From Mesorhizobium sp. AR07 (lineage in GTDB: Bacteria; Pseudomonadota; Alphaproteobacteria; Rhizobiales; Rhizobiaceae): a stretch of DNA of 64,000 nt. The stretch lies in assembly GCF_024746815.1 (NCBI RefSeq), contig NZ_CP080525.1:3038001-3102000 (forward strand). The letters are read 5' to 3'. Below, one piece after another: positions 1-10,034 of the stretch; position 1 is the first letter of the stretch, and each line of letters starts with the position of its first letter. Made by a program: the position numbers and the translations under genes. A model generated the notes under the pieces. That model made no database searches. It had not been told where the DNA came from and saw only the letters and a list, made by a program, of their open reading frames with translations.

Positions 1-839
1 CCGATGTCGGCGCGCCGATGGTCAGCCATCCGCTGGTCGAGATGGTGTCATTCACCGGCTCCACGCGCGTCGGCAAGATGACCATGGCCTCGGCCGCGCA
101 GTCGCTGAAGAAAGTCTCGATGGAGCTTGGCGGCAAGAACGGCCAGATCGTCTTTCCGGACGCGGACCTCGAAGCGGCCGCCGACGCGGCCGTGTTCGGC
201 GGCTTCTTCAATGCCGGCGAATGCTGCAATGCCGGCAGCCGGCTGATCGTGCACGAGGCTATTGCCGACGAATTTCTCAGCGCGGTCAAGGCGCTCACCG
301 CCAAGGTGACGGTCGGCGATCCGCTCGATGATCGAACCAAGGTCGGCGCGATGATCTCGTCCGACCACCTAACCAAGGTAGCCGGCTACGTTGCGGCAGC
401 GGCAAACGACGGCAGCAGCGTCTACACCGGCGGCAGGCAGTTGGCCTCGAATGCCGGCCAGTATCTCGATCCGACCATCATCCGCGGCGTCACCGAGGAT
501 ATGGCCATCGCCCGCGAGGAAGTGTTCGGCCCGGTGCTTTCTGTGCTGACCTTTGAATCGATTGAAAAGGCGTTGCACATCGCCAACAACACGCCCTATG
601 GTTTGTCGGCGGGCGTATGGAGCGCCAGCATCGACACTTGCATGTCGGTGGCGCGTGGGGTGCGTTCGGGAACCGTCTGGGTGAACACGTTCATGGAAGG
701 TTATCCCGAACTGCCATTCGGAGGCTACAAGCAGTCCGGTATCGGACGCGAACTCGGCAAACGCGCCGTCGAGGACTATACCGAGGAAAAGACAATCCAG
801 TTTCATCGCGGCCAGCGCACCGGATGGTGGGTCGGCTGA
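1..839 (+). CDS. Aldehyde dehydrogenase, C-terminal part (5' end outside window)
   Basis: NAD(P)+-dependent aldehyde dehydrogenase that oxidises an aldehyde to the carboxylic acid in the cytoplasm. The frame is already open at base 3, so the gene begins before the window and about 278 residues remain of a usual 480-500. Visible family marks in order: FTGSTRVG of the cofactor-binding region, the general-base Glu in MELGGKNGQ, the catalytic Cys in NAGECCNAG (second Cys by alignment with G-Q-x-C), EEVFGPVLSV, and PFGGYKQSGIGREL near the end. It lies 59 bp upstream of a sugar-importer gene on the same strand and is probably the acid-forming step of the oxidative cluster that follows. The actual substrate cannot be read from sequence. 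Confidence 0.93.
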   Translation, partial: DVGAPMVSHPLVEMVSFTGSTRVGKMTMASAAQSLKKVSMELGGKNGQIVFPDADLEAAADAAVFGGFFNAGECCNAGSRLIVHEAIADEFLSAVKALTAKVTVGDPLDDRTKVGAMISSDHLTKVAGYVAAAANDGSSVYTGGRQLASNAGQYLDPTIIRGVTEDMAIAREEVFGPVLSVLTFESIEKALHIANNTPYGLSAGVWSASIDTCMSVARGVRSGTVWVNTFMEGYPELPFGGYKQSGIGRELGKRAVEDYTEEKTIQFHRGQRTGWWVG

Positions 840-898
840 GTTGAGAAGAACCCGGCGGGCATCCGCCGGTCGTGTAGATGCAACAAGGGAGGAAGTAC

Positions 899-2152
899 AT
901 GTTGCGCAAACTGCTTATCGGAACGGCTTTGGCATCGAGCTTTGCGTTCGCGGCCCATGCCGCGGACGTCAAGGAAGTCCAGATGCTGCATTGGTGGACG
1001 TCGGGCGGCGAAGCGGCTGCTCTCAACGTCCTCAAGGGCGATCTGGCCAAGGAAGGCTATGCCTGGAAGGACGTGCCGGTGGCCGGCGGTGGCGGCGACG
1101 CCGCCATGACCGCGCTGAAGGCAATGGTCGCGGCCGGCAACTACCCGACCGCCTCGCAGATGCTCGGCTACACCGTGCTCGACTATGCGGCGGCCGGCGT
1201 CATGGGCGACCTGACCGAGACGGCGAAGAAGGAAGGCTGGGACAAGTCGGTTCCGGCGGCCCTGCAGAAGTTCTCGGTCTATCAAGGCAAGTGGGTCGCG
1301 GCTCCGGTCAACGTCCACTCGGTCAACTGGCTGTGGATCAACAAGGCCGTCATGGACAAGATCGGCGGCACCGAGCCGAAGACCTTCGACGAATTCGTGG
1401 CACTCCTCGACAAGGCCAAGGCGGCAGGCGTGATCCCGCTCGCTCTCGGCGGCCAGAACTGGCAGGAAGCCACCATGTTCGACTCGGTCGTGCTGTCGAC
1501 CGGCGGACCTGAGTTCTACAAGAAGGCCTTCAACGACCTCGACGACGCTTCGCTCAAGTCCGATACGATGAAGAAGTCGTTCGACAACCTGGCCAAGCTC
1601 GTCACCTATGTCGACCCGAACTTCTCGGGCCGCGACTGGAACCTTGCCACCGCCATGGTCATCAAGGGCGACGCCCTGGTGCAGGTCATGGGCGACTGGG
1701 CCAAGGGTGAGTTCCACGCCGCCAAGAAAACCCCGGGCACGGACTTCCTGTGCTATCGCTTCCCGGGCACCAACGGCTCAGTGATCTACAACTCCGACAT
1801 GTTCGGCATGTTCAACGTTCCGGAAGACCGCAAGGCCGCCCAGATCGCACTGGCCACAGCCACCCTGTCGAAGAGCTTCCAGTCGGCCTTCAACGTCGTC
1901 AAGGGTTCGGTTCCGGCCCGTACCGACGTGCCTGACACCGACTTCGACGCTTGCGGCAAGAAGGGCATCGCCGACCTGAAGGCAGCCAATGACGGCGGCA
2001 CGCTGTTCGGCTCGCTGGCCCAGGGCTATGGCGCGCCTCCGGCGGTCGCCAATGCCTATAAGGACGTCGTCTCCAAGTTCGTCCATGGTCAGATCAAGAC
2101 CTCCGACGAGGCCGTGACCGAACTGGTCAAGGCAATCGACGACGCCAAGTAA
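899..2152 (+). CDS. CUT1 sugar ABC importer, periplasmic binding protein (GtsA-like)
   Basis: Periplasmic solute-binding protein of a carbohydrate ABC importer, 417 residues. The ATG at 899 is preferred over the one at 878 because AGGGAGG lies just upstream of it and it opens directly into a signal peptide ([21 protein letters not shown]). The mature start [16 protein letters not shown] and the segment [14 protein letters not shown] resemble the glucose/mannose-binding proteins of the GtsA type; this is recognition, not a search. It is followed by two permeases and an ATPase in the CUT1 order. A strong hairpin sits in the gap to the permease genes and may allow the binding protein to be made in excess. 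Likely ligand is a hexose or a related polyol, with moderate certainty. Confidence 0.9.
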   Translation: MLRKLLIGTALASSFAFAAHAADVKEVQMLHWWTSGGEAAALNVLKGDLAKEGYAWKDVPVAGGGGDAAMTALKAMVAAGNYPTASQMLGYTVLDYAAAGVMGDLTETAKKEGWDKSVPAALQKFSVYQGKWVAAPVNVHSVNWLWINKAVMDKIGGTEPKTFDEFVALLDKAKAAGVIPLALGGQNWQEATMFDSVVLSTGGPEFYKKAFNDLDDASLKSDTMKKSFDNLAKLVTYVDPNFSGRDWNLATAMVIKGDALVQVMGDWAKGEFHAAKKTPGTDFLCYRFPGTNGSVIYNSDMFGMFNVPEDRKAAQIALATATLSKSFQSAFNVVKGSVPARTDVPDTDFDACGKKGIADLKAANDGGTLFGSLAQGYGAPPAVANAYKDVVSKFVHGQIKTSDEAVTELVKAIDDAK

Positions 2153-2171
2153 GCATCACGCACCCAAAAAC

Positions 2172-2197
2172 GCCTTCCCCGCTCCGGCGGGGAAGGC
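2172..2197 (+). promoter_or_regulatory. Intercistronic hairpin between binding-protein and permease genes
   Basis: Perfect 11-bp inverted repeat GCCTTCCCCGC / GCGGGGAAGGC around a TCCG tetraloop, 19 bp after the binding-protein stop. No run of T follows, so it is more likely a 3'-end protecting or attenuating structure than a full terminator. Such structures in importer operons commonly raise the level of the first cistron over the rest; that role is inferred here. Confidence 0.75.
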
Positions 2198-2243
2198 TCC
2201 GATCCGAGAACCTGGTTGGCCTCGCGTCGACGGGAGGAGCCCT

Positions 2244-3200
2244 ATGAGCACGGTAGCGACAAGCCAGATCAAGCTGACGCCGGAGCACGCCCGTCCGCGC
2301 GCCTCGGTGCGCTCGCGCCTGCAGGACGCGCTGCCGAAGATCGTGCTGGCGCCGAGCTTCGCCATCACCATTGTCTTCGTCTACGGCTTCATCCTGTGGA
2401 CGATCTATCTGTCCTTCACCAATTCCAAGACCTTCCCGTCCTATGTCATCACCGGCTCGCGCGCCTATCAGCGGCTGTGGGGCTGGACCTTCGACACCGA
2501 CCCGCCATCGAGCTGGTACACGTCGATCACCAACATGGGCATTTTCGGTTTTCTCTACATCTTCATCTGCCTGGCGCTCGGCCTGTTCCTGGCCATCCTG
2601 CTCGACCAGAAGATCCGTGGTGAAGGCGTGCTGCGGCCGATTTATCTCTACCCGATGGCGCTGTCCTTCATCGTCACCGGCGTCGCCTGGAAATGGTTCC
2701 TCGATCCGGGCCTCGGCCTCGAGCAGACCTTGCATCAATGGGGCTGGACGAGCTTCCATTTCGACTGGATCAAGAACAAGGATTTTGTCATCTACACCGT
2801 GGTCATCGCCGGCGTCTGGCAGGCCTCTGGCTTCATCATGGCGATGTTCCTGGCCGGCTTGCGCGGCATCGACGGCGAGATCATGAAGGCGGCGCAGATC
2901 GACGGCGCCACCACCTTCCAGCTCTATCGCCGCATCGTCATCCCGCTGCTGCGGCCGATCTTCCTGTCGGCCTTCATCGTGCTCGCGCACCTCGCCATCA
3001 AATCCTACGATCTGGTGGTCGCGCTGACCAGCGGCGGCCCCGGCGGCTCGGCCTGGCTGCCGTCCAACTTCATGTATGAATACACCTTCAAGCGCAACGA
3101 GATGGCCGTCGGCTCGGCCAGCGCCGTGATCATGCTGATGACCATCGTCGCCATCATCGTGCCCTATCTCTATTCCGAACTGCGGGAGAAGCCGCGATGA
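2244..3200 (+). CDS. CUT1 sugar ABC importer, permease 1 (MalF-like)
   Basis: Inner-membrane permease of 318 residues for the same importer as the binding protein upstream. It has an N-terminal cytoplasmic stretch, a first membrane segment near FAITIVFVYGFILWTIY, and the EAA loop that contacts the ATPase around residues 215-235 (IMKAAQIDGATTFQLYRRIV). It is shorter than classical MalF and lacks the large periplasmic domain, as is usual for CUT1 permeases of this size. The start at 2244 has GGGAGGAG upstream. The end overlaps the next permease by four bases (ATGA), indicating translational coupling. Confidence 0.93.
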   Translation: MSTVATSQIKLTPEHARPRASVRSRLQDALPKIVLAPSFAITIVFVYGFILWTIYLSFTNSKTFPSYVITGSRAYQRLWGWTFDTDPPSSWYTSITNMGIFGFLYIFICLALGLFLAILLDQKIRGEGVLRPIYLYPMALSFIVTGVAWKWFLDPGLGLEQTLHQWGWTSFHFDWIKNKDFVIYTVVIAGVWQASGFIMAMFLAGLRGIDGEIMKAAQIDGATTFQLYRRIVIPLLRPIFLSAFIVLAHLAIKSYDLVVALTSGGPGGSAWLPSNFMYEYTFKRNEMAVGSASAVIMLMTIVAIIVPYLYSELREKPR

Positions 3201-4141
3201 GCGCCGTCACCACGCCCGCCCGCCAGGTCTCCGGCGGTGTCAACGTCAAGATCATCAACCGCATCGTCATCTACGGGCTGCTGGCGCTGTTCGCGCTGTT
3301 CTACCTGATGCCGCTGTTCGTCATGCTGGTGACCTCGTTCAAGACCATGGACGAGATCAAGAACGGCAACATGCTGGCGCTGCCCAGGGCGCCGACCTTC
3401 GACCCGTGGCTGAAGGCCTGGGGCGAGACCTGCGTCGGCCTCACCTGCGCCGGCATCAAGGGCTATTTCTGGAACTCCATCAAGATGGTGGTTCCGGCCG
3501 TTCTGATCTCGACCATGCTCGGCGCGCTCAACGGCTACGTGCTCACCAAATGGCGCTTCCGTGGCGCAACGCTGGTGTTCGGGCTGATGCTGTTCGCCTG
3601 CTTCATCCCGTTCCAGTCGGTGCTGTTGCCGATGGCGACCATTCTCGGCAGCCTCGGCCGTTTCGGCGTGTCGCTGCGGAACTCGGTCGGAACGAGCTTT
3701 GGCCTCGGCAACCCGACGGTCAATCTCGTCTTCGTCCACGTCGTCTACGGTATCGGTTTCACCACTTTGTTCTTCCGCAACTATTACGAGGCGTTCCCGA
3801 CCGAACTGGTCAAGGCCGCGCAGGTCGACGGCGCCTCCTTCTTCCAGATCTTCCGCCGCATCATGCTGCCGAACTCGATGCCGATCTTCGTCGTCACCGT
3901 CATCTACCAGTTCACCAACATCTGGAACGACTTCCTGTTCGCCTCCGCCTATGCCGGCACCGGCGACGCCATGCCGATGACGGTGGCGCTCAACAACGTC
4001 GTCAACACCTCGACCGGCGTCGTCGAATACAACGTCAACATGGCGGCCGCGATGATCGCCGCACTCCCAACCCTTCTCGTCTATGTGCTCGCCGGCCGCT
4101 ATTTCGTGCGCGGTCTGATGGCGGGCGCCGTCAAAGGATAA
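3197..4141 (+). CDS. CUT1 sugar ABC importer, permease 2 (MalG-like)
   Basis: Second inner-membrane permease, 314 residues, forming the channel heterodimer with the preceding product. Six hydrophobic segments can be traced, beginning at IVIYGLLALFALFYLMPL, and the EAA loop lies near ELVKAAQVDGASFFQIFRRI. The start overlaps the previous stop by four bases, and the ATPase begins only four bases after this stop, so the three genes are one translational unit. There is a slightly long periplasmic insertion with a Cys pair (ETCVGLTCAGIKG), seen in this GtsC-like subgroup from memory. Confidence 0.93.
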   Translation: MSAVTTPARQVSGGVNVKIINRIVIYGLLALFALFYLMPLFVMLVTSFKTMDEIKNGNMLALPRAPTFDPWLKAWGETCVGLTCAGIKGYFWNSIKMVVPAVLISTMLGALNGYVLTKWRFRGATLVFGLMLFACFIPFQSVLLPMATILGSLGRFGVSLRNSVGTSFGLGNPTVNLVFVHVVYGIGFTTLFFRNYYEAFPTELVKAAQVDGASFFQIFRRIMLPNSMPIFVVTVIYQFTNIWNDFLFASAYAGTGDAMPMTVALNNVVNTSTGVVEYNVNMAAAMIAALPTLLVYVLAGRYFVRGLMAGAVKG

Positions 4142-4145
4142 TCTG

Positions 4146-5261
<1,116 letters not shown>

Positions 5262-5266
5262 CGGCC

Positions 5267-6769
5267 ATGGCAAATCCGGACATCGTCATCATCGGCTCCG
5301 GCATCGGCGGCGCCACGATCGCCTCCGGCCTTGCCGGCAGCGGCGCGAATATCCTGATGCTGGAGCGTGGCGAACCGTTGCCGGCAACGCCGCATGCGCG
5401 CGACACGCGTTCCATCTTCGTCGACGGCCACTACCGGCCGAAGGAGATGTGGCGCGAGGCCGGCGGCGCGGCCTTCAATCCCGGCAACTACTACTATGTC
5501 GGCGGCAATTCGAAATTCTACGGCGCGGTGCTGATCCGCTACCGCAGGGAAGATTTTGCCGCGATGGAGCATTTCGGCGGCGTTTCGCCGGCCTGGCCGT
5601 TTTCCTACGAAGAATTCGAGCCCTGGTATTCGAAGGCCGAGCAACTGTTTCGCGTGCGCGGCACGCTGGGCGAGGATCCGACCGAGCCGTTCCACTCGAT
5701 CCCCTACGCCTTCAAGCCCGTGCCCGACGAGGCGCCCATCGCGCGCGCCCGCGCCGAGCTTAGGGGACTCGGCCTGCATCCGGCCTCGCTGCCACTCGGT
5801 GTCGACATCGACAGCTGGCTGAAGGACGGCAAGACCGGCTGGGATGCTTTCCCGAACACCGGCCAGGGCAAGGTCGACGCGCAGACGGGACCGCTGACGG
5901 CGGCGCTGACCGACCAGAACATCACGTTAGAGACCGGCGCTTATGTCGAGTATCTCGAGGCCTCGGCGGACGGCAAAACCATATCAGCTGTTCACTACCG
6001 CCAGAATGGCGCGTTGAAGAAAGTAACGCCGAAGCTGGTCATCCTCTCGGCGGGAGCGGTCAATTCCGCCGTCATCCTGCTGCGCTCGCCTTCTTATGAC
6101 GGCAAGGGGCTCGCCAACCGATCCGACCAGGTCGGCCGCAACTTCATGAACCACAATTCCAGCGCCATGCTGGCGATCGACCCGCGCCGCAGGAACGATG
6201 CCGTCTACCAGAAGACACTGATGCTGAACGACTATTATCTGTCCGACGGCAAGGGCGGCAAGCCGCTCGGCAATGTTCAGCTTCTCGGCAAGATCGACGG
6301 CAACATGCTGAAGGCCAACGTCAAGCGAGTGCCGAAATTCGCGCTCGACTTCATGGCCGGCCACGCCGTCGACTGGTACCTGATGTGCGAGGACCTGCCA
6401 GATCCCGAAAGCCGCATCATGGTCGACGGCAAGGACATCATCATGCAATGGCGACGCTCCAACATGCAGTCGCTCGACGGGCTGACCAAGGTGATGCGCG
6501 AAAACTTCCGCGCCTGCGGCTATCCGATCGTGCTGTCGCGCCCCTTCGACAAACGCACGCCCTCGCATCAGTGCGGCACGGTGAAGATGGGCGACGATCC
6601 CGCGACGTCGCCGCTCGATCCGTTCTGCCGGTCGTTCGACCACACGAACCTGTTCGTCGTCGATGGCGGCTTCTTGCCGAACTCGGCCGCCGTGAACCCG
6701 GCGCTGTCGATCGCCGCGCAAGCGCTGCGTGTCGCCGACCACATCAGGAAGGTGGAGCTTGCCGCATGA
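5267..6769 (+). CDS. GMC family FAD oxidoreductase 1
   Basis: Flavin-dependent alcohol or sugar oxidoreductase of the glucose-methanol-choline family, 500 residues. The FAD dinucleotide motif is at the very N-terminus (IVIIGSGIGGATIASGL, then MLERGE), and the C-terminal catalytic region holds the His of HQCGTVKMG and the Asn of NPALSIAAQALR. It lacks a signal peptide, so it is probably cytoplasmic. The HQCGT form and NYYYVGGNSKFYG near residue 75 place it in the branch nearer gluconate/fructose-type dehydrogenases than choline dehydrogenase, which is an impression only. It starts five bases after the ATPase stop, so it probably acts on the sugar imported by that system. Confidence 0.88.
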   Translation: MANPDIVIIGSGIGGATIASGLAGSGANILMLERGEPLPATPHARDTRSIFVDGHYRPKEMWREAGGAAFNPGNYYYVGGNSKFYGAVLIRYRREDFAAMEHFGGVSPAWPFSYEEFEPWYSKAEQLFRVRGTLGEDPTEPFHSIPYAFKPVPDEAPIARARAELRGLGLHPASLPLGVDIDSWLKDGKTGWDAFPNTGQGKVDAQTGPLTAALTDQNITLETGAYVEYLEASADGKTISAVHYRQNGALKKVTPKLVILSAGAVNSAVILLRSPSYDGKGLANRSDQVGRNFMNHNSSAMLAIDPRRRNDAVYQKTLMLNDYYLSDGKGGKPLGNVQLLGKIDGNMLKANVKRVPKFALDFMAGHAVDWYLMCEDLPDPESRIMVDGKDIIMQWRRSNMQSLDGLTKVMRENFRACGYPIVLSRPFDKRTPSHQCGTVKMGDDPATSPLDPFCRSFDHTNLFVVDGGFLPNSAAVNPALSIAAQALRVADHIRKVELAA

Positions 6770-6781
6770 TCGGTCCGCGCC

Positions 6782-7185
6782 GCCCCTCATCCGCCTGCCG
6801 GCACCTTCTCCCCGTTTACGGCAGGGCAATCGCATATGGGTTCTTGCGAAGAAGGACCCCCACCCTAACCCTCCCCACAAGGGGGAGGGAATGCTGCCGC
6901 GCGCCTTTGTCCATCATACTCGGCGTCGAACTTCGGCAGTTTGCCGAGATCAGCGCCTACGCGAGTCTCCGTCCCCCTTGTGGGGAGGGGTTAGGGGTGG
7001 GGGTATTCGTAGGGCGAAAACCTCGGCTTCCCATATGCGATCGCCCTGCCGTTTACGGGGAGAAGCCCGCTGACCGCAACCTCGACGCTTTTTTTGCAGC
7101 GCTTGCCATTGGCGAAGCCGGCGATGAAGGCGTCCTTCTCCCCGTCACTATACGGGGAGAAGTGCCCGGCAGGGCGATGAGGGGC
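6782..7185. repeat. Nested composite palindrome (rhizobial intergenic mosaic-type element)
   Basis: The 445-bp gap between the GMC and SDR genes is almost wholly filled by nested inverted repeats. Outer arms GCCCCTCAT (6782) and ATGAGGGGC (7177-7185); middle arms 6805-6840 and 7030-7065, matching at about 33 of 36 positions; inner arms 6856-6886 and 6972-7003, nearly identical apart from C-run length. A separate 11-bp hairpin (7135-7162, CTTCTCCCCGT arms) lies near the right end. Positions 6782-6818 are identical over 37 bp to 22442-22478. It resembles the RIME-type repeats known from rhizobia. No credible gene lies here. Confidence 0.85.
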
Positions 7186-7214
7186 AGTGCTGACATCCAA
7201 GGAAGCATATTCAT

Positions 7215-7976
7215 ATGATCCGCCCCACAGCCATCGTCACCGGCGGCGCGCGCGGCATCGGCCTTGCCTGTGCCCAAGCGCTTGCCGATGCCGGCTTCGA
7301 CATCCTCGTCGCCGACCTTGCTGAAAAAGCACCGGCCGAACTTGCGAAGGACATCGTCGCGCGCGGCACGAAGTTCGCCTATGTCAGCTGCGACATCGCC
7401 GATCTCGGCGACCATACTTCGCTGGTCGATGGCGCGATGCGCGCCTTCGGCCGCATCGACTGCCTCGTCAACAATGCCGGCGTCGGTGCTGTCGTGCGCG
7501 GCGACCTCCTGGCTCTCAAGCCCGAAAATTTCGACCGGACGCTCGGCATCAATCTGCGCGGCACCGTGTTTCTCAGCCAGGCAGTGGCCAGAGCGATGCT
7601 GGCCACACCGGGCGATCACCCCAAATCGATCATCACCATCACCTCGGTCAGCGCCGAAATGGCGTCGCCGGAACGGCCGGACTACTGCATCTCGAAAGCC
7701 GGGCTGTCGATGTGGGTGAAGAACCTGGCGCTCAGGCTCGCCGCCGAAGATATCGCTGTGTTCGAGGTACGGCCGGGCATCATCCGCACCGACATGACAT
7801 CAGGCGTCACCGCCAAATATGGCGCCTTGATCGACGGCGGCCTGGTGCCGGCGAAGCGCTGGGGCGAAGCGTCGGACATCGGTGCCGTGGTGGCGACGCT
7901 TGCCGGCGGCAAGCTTGGCTTTTCGACCGGCTCGATCATCAATGTCGACGGCGCCCTCTCCGTGCCGCGACTGTAA
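7215..7976 (+). CDS. Short-chain dehydrogenase/reductase (3-ketoacyl-ACP reductase-like)
   Basis: Cytoplasmic NAD(P)-dependent oxidoreductase of the classical SDR family, 253 residues. Cofactor motif TGGARGIG at residues 9-16, NNAGVG in the middle, active-site YCISK, and a final NVDGALSVPRL in place of the usual G-G. The start at 7215 has AAGGA about 11 bases upstream. Its stop is directly adjacent to the next GMC gene, so the two are co-transcribed. In context it probably interconverts a sugar hydroxyl and ketone within the oxidative pathway; substrate unknown. The large repeat upstream may separate its expression from that of the importer. Confidence 0.9.
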   Translation: MIRPTAIVTGGARGIGLACAQALADAGFDILVADLAEKAPAELAKDIVARGTKFAYVSCDIADLGDHTSLVDGAMRAFGRIDCLVNNAGVGAVVRGDLLALKPENFDRTLGINLRGTVFLSQAVARAMLATPGDHPKSIITITSVSAEMASPERPDYCISKAGLSMWVKNLALRLAAEDIAVFEVRPGIIRTDMTSGVTAKYGALIDGGLVPAKRWGEASDIGAVVATLAGGKLGFSTGSIINVDGALSVPRL

Positions 7977-9617
7977 ATGGACTGTGTCATGACCGACTAC
8001 ATCATCGTGGGCGCCGGCCCGGCCGGCTGCGTTCTGGCCAACCGGTTGAGCGAGGATCCGGCGCACCAGGTCCTGCTGCTGGAAGCCGGCGGCAAGGATT
8101 GGCATCCTTACATCCACATGCCGGCGGGCTTCGCCAAGATGACCAAGGGCATCGCCTCCTGGGGCTGGTCGACGGTGCCGCAGAAGCACATGAAGGACCG
8201 CGTCTTCTGGTACACGCAGGCCAAGGTCATCGGCGGCGGTTCTTCCATCAACGCCCAGATCTACACGCGCGGCAATGCCCGCGACTACGACGCCTGGGAG
8301 AAGGAGGAGGGTCTCGCCGGCTGGGGCTATCGCGACGTGCTGCCCTATTTCAAGCGCGCCGAGAACAACCAGCGCTATGCCAATGACTTTCATGGCGACC
8401 AGGGTCCGCTCGGCGTGTCTAACCCGATTTCACCGCTGCCGATCTGCGAGGCCTACTTCCGCGCCGGCCAGGAGATGGGCATTCCCTTCAACCCGGATTT
8501 CAACGGCGCCAGCCAGGAAGGCGTCGGCTATTACCAGCTGACCCAGAAGGATGCCCGGCGTTCGTCCGCCTCGGTCGCCTATCTCAGGCCGATCCGTGCG
8601 CGCAAGAACCTCACCGTCAGCACCGATGTGCTGGTGACCCGCATCGTCGTCGAGAAGGGCCGCGCCATCGGCGTCGAAATCGTCGACAGGCCCGGCGGGC
8701 AGAAGAAAATCCTGCGTGCCGAGCGCGAGGTGATCGTCTCGTCCGGCGCCATCGGCTCACCGAAGCTGTTGATGCAATCGGGCATCGGTCCGGCCGACCA
8801 TCTGAAAGCGGTCGGAGTGACGCCGGTTCATGACCTGCCCGGCGTCGGTTCCAACATGCAGGACCATCTCGACCTGTTCGTCATCGCCGAATGCACCGGC
8901 GACCACACCTACGACAACTACGCCAAGCTGCACCGCACGGCCTGGGCCGGCCTGCAATATCTGCTGTTGAAAAAGGGGCCGGTGGCCTCAAGCCTGTTCG
9001 AGACCGGCGGCTTCTGGTACGCCGACCCGACCGCCGCCTCGCCCGACATCCAATTCCATCTCGGCCTCGGCTCCGGCATCGAGGCCGGCGTCGAGAAGCT
9101 CAACAACCCCGGCGTCACCTTGAACTCGGCGTTCCTGCGCCCGCGCTCGCGCGGAACGGTGCGCCTGAAGAGCGCCGACCCGGCCGACCATCCGCTGATC
9201 GATCCGAACTACTGGTCCGATCCCTACGATCGCGCCATGTCGATCAAGGGGCTGAGGCTGGCGCGCGAGATCATGCGGCAGAAAGCTCTCGCCCCTTACG
9301 TCCTGCGCGAAGTGCTGCCCGGCCCGTCGCTCGCCAGCGACGACGAGCTGTTCGACTATGCCTGCCGCAGTTCCAAGACCGACCATCATCCCGTCGGCAC
9401 CTGTCGCATGGGCCACGACGACATGGCCGTGGTGACGCCGGATCTGCGGCTGCGCGGCATCGAGGGCCTGCGCGTCTGCGACGCCTCGGTGATGCCGCGC
9501 GTGCCCTCCTCCAACACCAATGCGCCAACCATCATGGTCGGCGAAAAGGGCGCCGACCTGGTCCTCGGCCGTGAGCCGCTGCCGCCGGCGGTGTTTTCCG
9601 GAAACCGGGCGGCGTAG
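7977..9617 (+). CDS. GMC family FAD oxidoreductase 2 (choline dehydrogenase-like)
   Basis: Second GMC flavoenzyme, 546 residues, of the choline/alcohol dehydrogenase branch. FAD motif YIIVGAGPAGCVLANRL, the family signature region GGGSSINAQIYTRGN at about residues 82-96, and catalytic HHPVGTCRMG with the Asn of SSNTNAPTIM near the C-terminus. ATG codons at 7977 and 7989 are both possible and neither has a clear ribosome site; 7977 abuts the previous stop. Two unlike GMC enzymes in one operon suggest successive oxidations, or two related substrates. Choline itself is not indicated, since no betaine aldehyde dehydrogenase context is complete here. Confidence 0.9.
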   Translation: MDCVMTDYIIVGAGPAGCVLANRLSEDPAHQVLLLEAGGKDWHPYIHMPAGFAKMTKGIASWGWSTVPQKHMKDRVFWYTQAKVIGGGSSINAQIYTRGNARDYDAWEKEEGLAGWGYRDVLPYFKRAENNQRYANDFHGDQGPLGVSNPISPLPICEAYFRAGQEMGIPFNPDFNGASQEGVGYYQLTQKDARRSSASVAYLRPIRARKNLTVSTDVLVTRIVVEKGRAIGVEIVDRPGGQKKILRAEREVIVSSGAIGSPKLLMQSGIGPADHLKAVGVTPVHDLPGVGSNMQDHLDLFVIAECTGDHTYDNYAKLHRTAWAGLQYLLLKKGPVASSLFETGGFWYADPTAASPDIQFHLGLGSGIEAGVEKLNNPGVTLNSAFLRPRSRGTVRLKSADPADHPLIDPNYWSDPYDRAMSIKGLRLAREIMRQKALAPYVLREVLPGPSLASDDELFDYACRSSKTDHHPVGTCRMGHDDMAVVTPDLRLRGIEGLRVCDASVMPRVPSSNTNAPTIMVGEKGADLVLGREPLPPAVFSGNRAA

Positions 9618-9626
9618 GAGCAAGAA

Positions 9627-9944
9627 ATGATCAGGCACTGTGTCTTCGTCAAATTCCGCAATGAGGTCGGCGCCGGTGAACGCAAGGCGATCCATGCCGA
9701 CCTCGAGGCGCTGCGACAGGTGATCGACGGCATGGACGCGGTCAAGTTCAGCGCCAATGTCAGCCCCGAGCCGTTCGCACGCGGCTTCAGCCATGGCTTC
9801 ACCATCGATTTCCGCGATGCCGCGGCCCGCGACGCCTATCTGGTGCATGAAGCGCACCAGGGCGCCGGCGCCCGCCTGGTTGCGGCACTCGAAGGCGGCG
9901 CCGACGGATTGATGGTCTTCGACCTCGATCTTACGAAAAAGTGA
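9627..9944 (+). CDS. Dabb (stress-responsive A/B barrel) domain protein
   Basis: Small 105-residue dimeric ferredoxin-like fold protein. It opens with MIRHCVFVKFRNEV, the usual Dabb first strand, and has the conserved helix-strand pattern ending in DGLMVFDLDL. Members range from plant stress proteins to small enzymes and are frequently found beside oxidoreductase operons in bacteria with unknown roles. GGAG stands six bases before the ATG, and the gene starts nine bases after the GMC stop, so it belongs to the operon. Function in the pathway is not determinable. Confidence 0.85.
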   Translation: MIRHCVFVKFRNEVGAGERKAIHADLEALRQVIDGMDAVKFSANVSPEPFARGFSHGFTIDFRDAAARDAYLVHEAHQGAGARLVAALEGGADGLMVFDLDLTKK

Positions 9945-9946
9945 CC

Positions 9947-9967
9947 GCCGGCGTTTCGAAAGCCGGC
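9947..9967 (+). terminator. Short hairpin after the oxidoreductase operon
   Basis: GCCGGC arms separated by GTTTCGAAA, just after the Dabb stop. There is only a weak T-rich tail further on, so termination efficiency is uncertain. The same GCCGGC / TTCGAAA pattern recurs at 42702-42726 after another gene end. Confidence 0.45.
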
Positions 9968-10034
9968 TGATCGCTGTTCTCTTTTGCCGACCGGGCGACA
10001 TATCGTTGCTCGGGGGGTGGCAAAGGAGGACGCC

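Noticed and set aside
6729..7073. Small plus-strand frame over the nested repeat
   Set aside because: Translation of repeat DNA, no ribosome site and no family resemblance.
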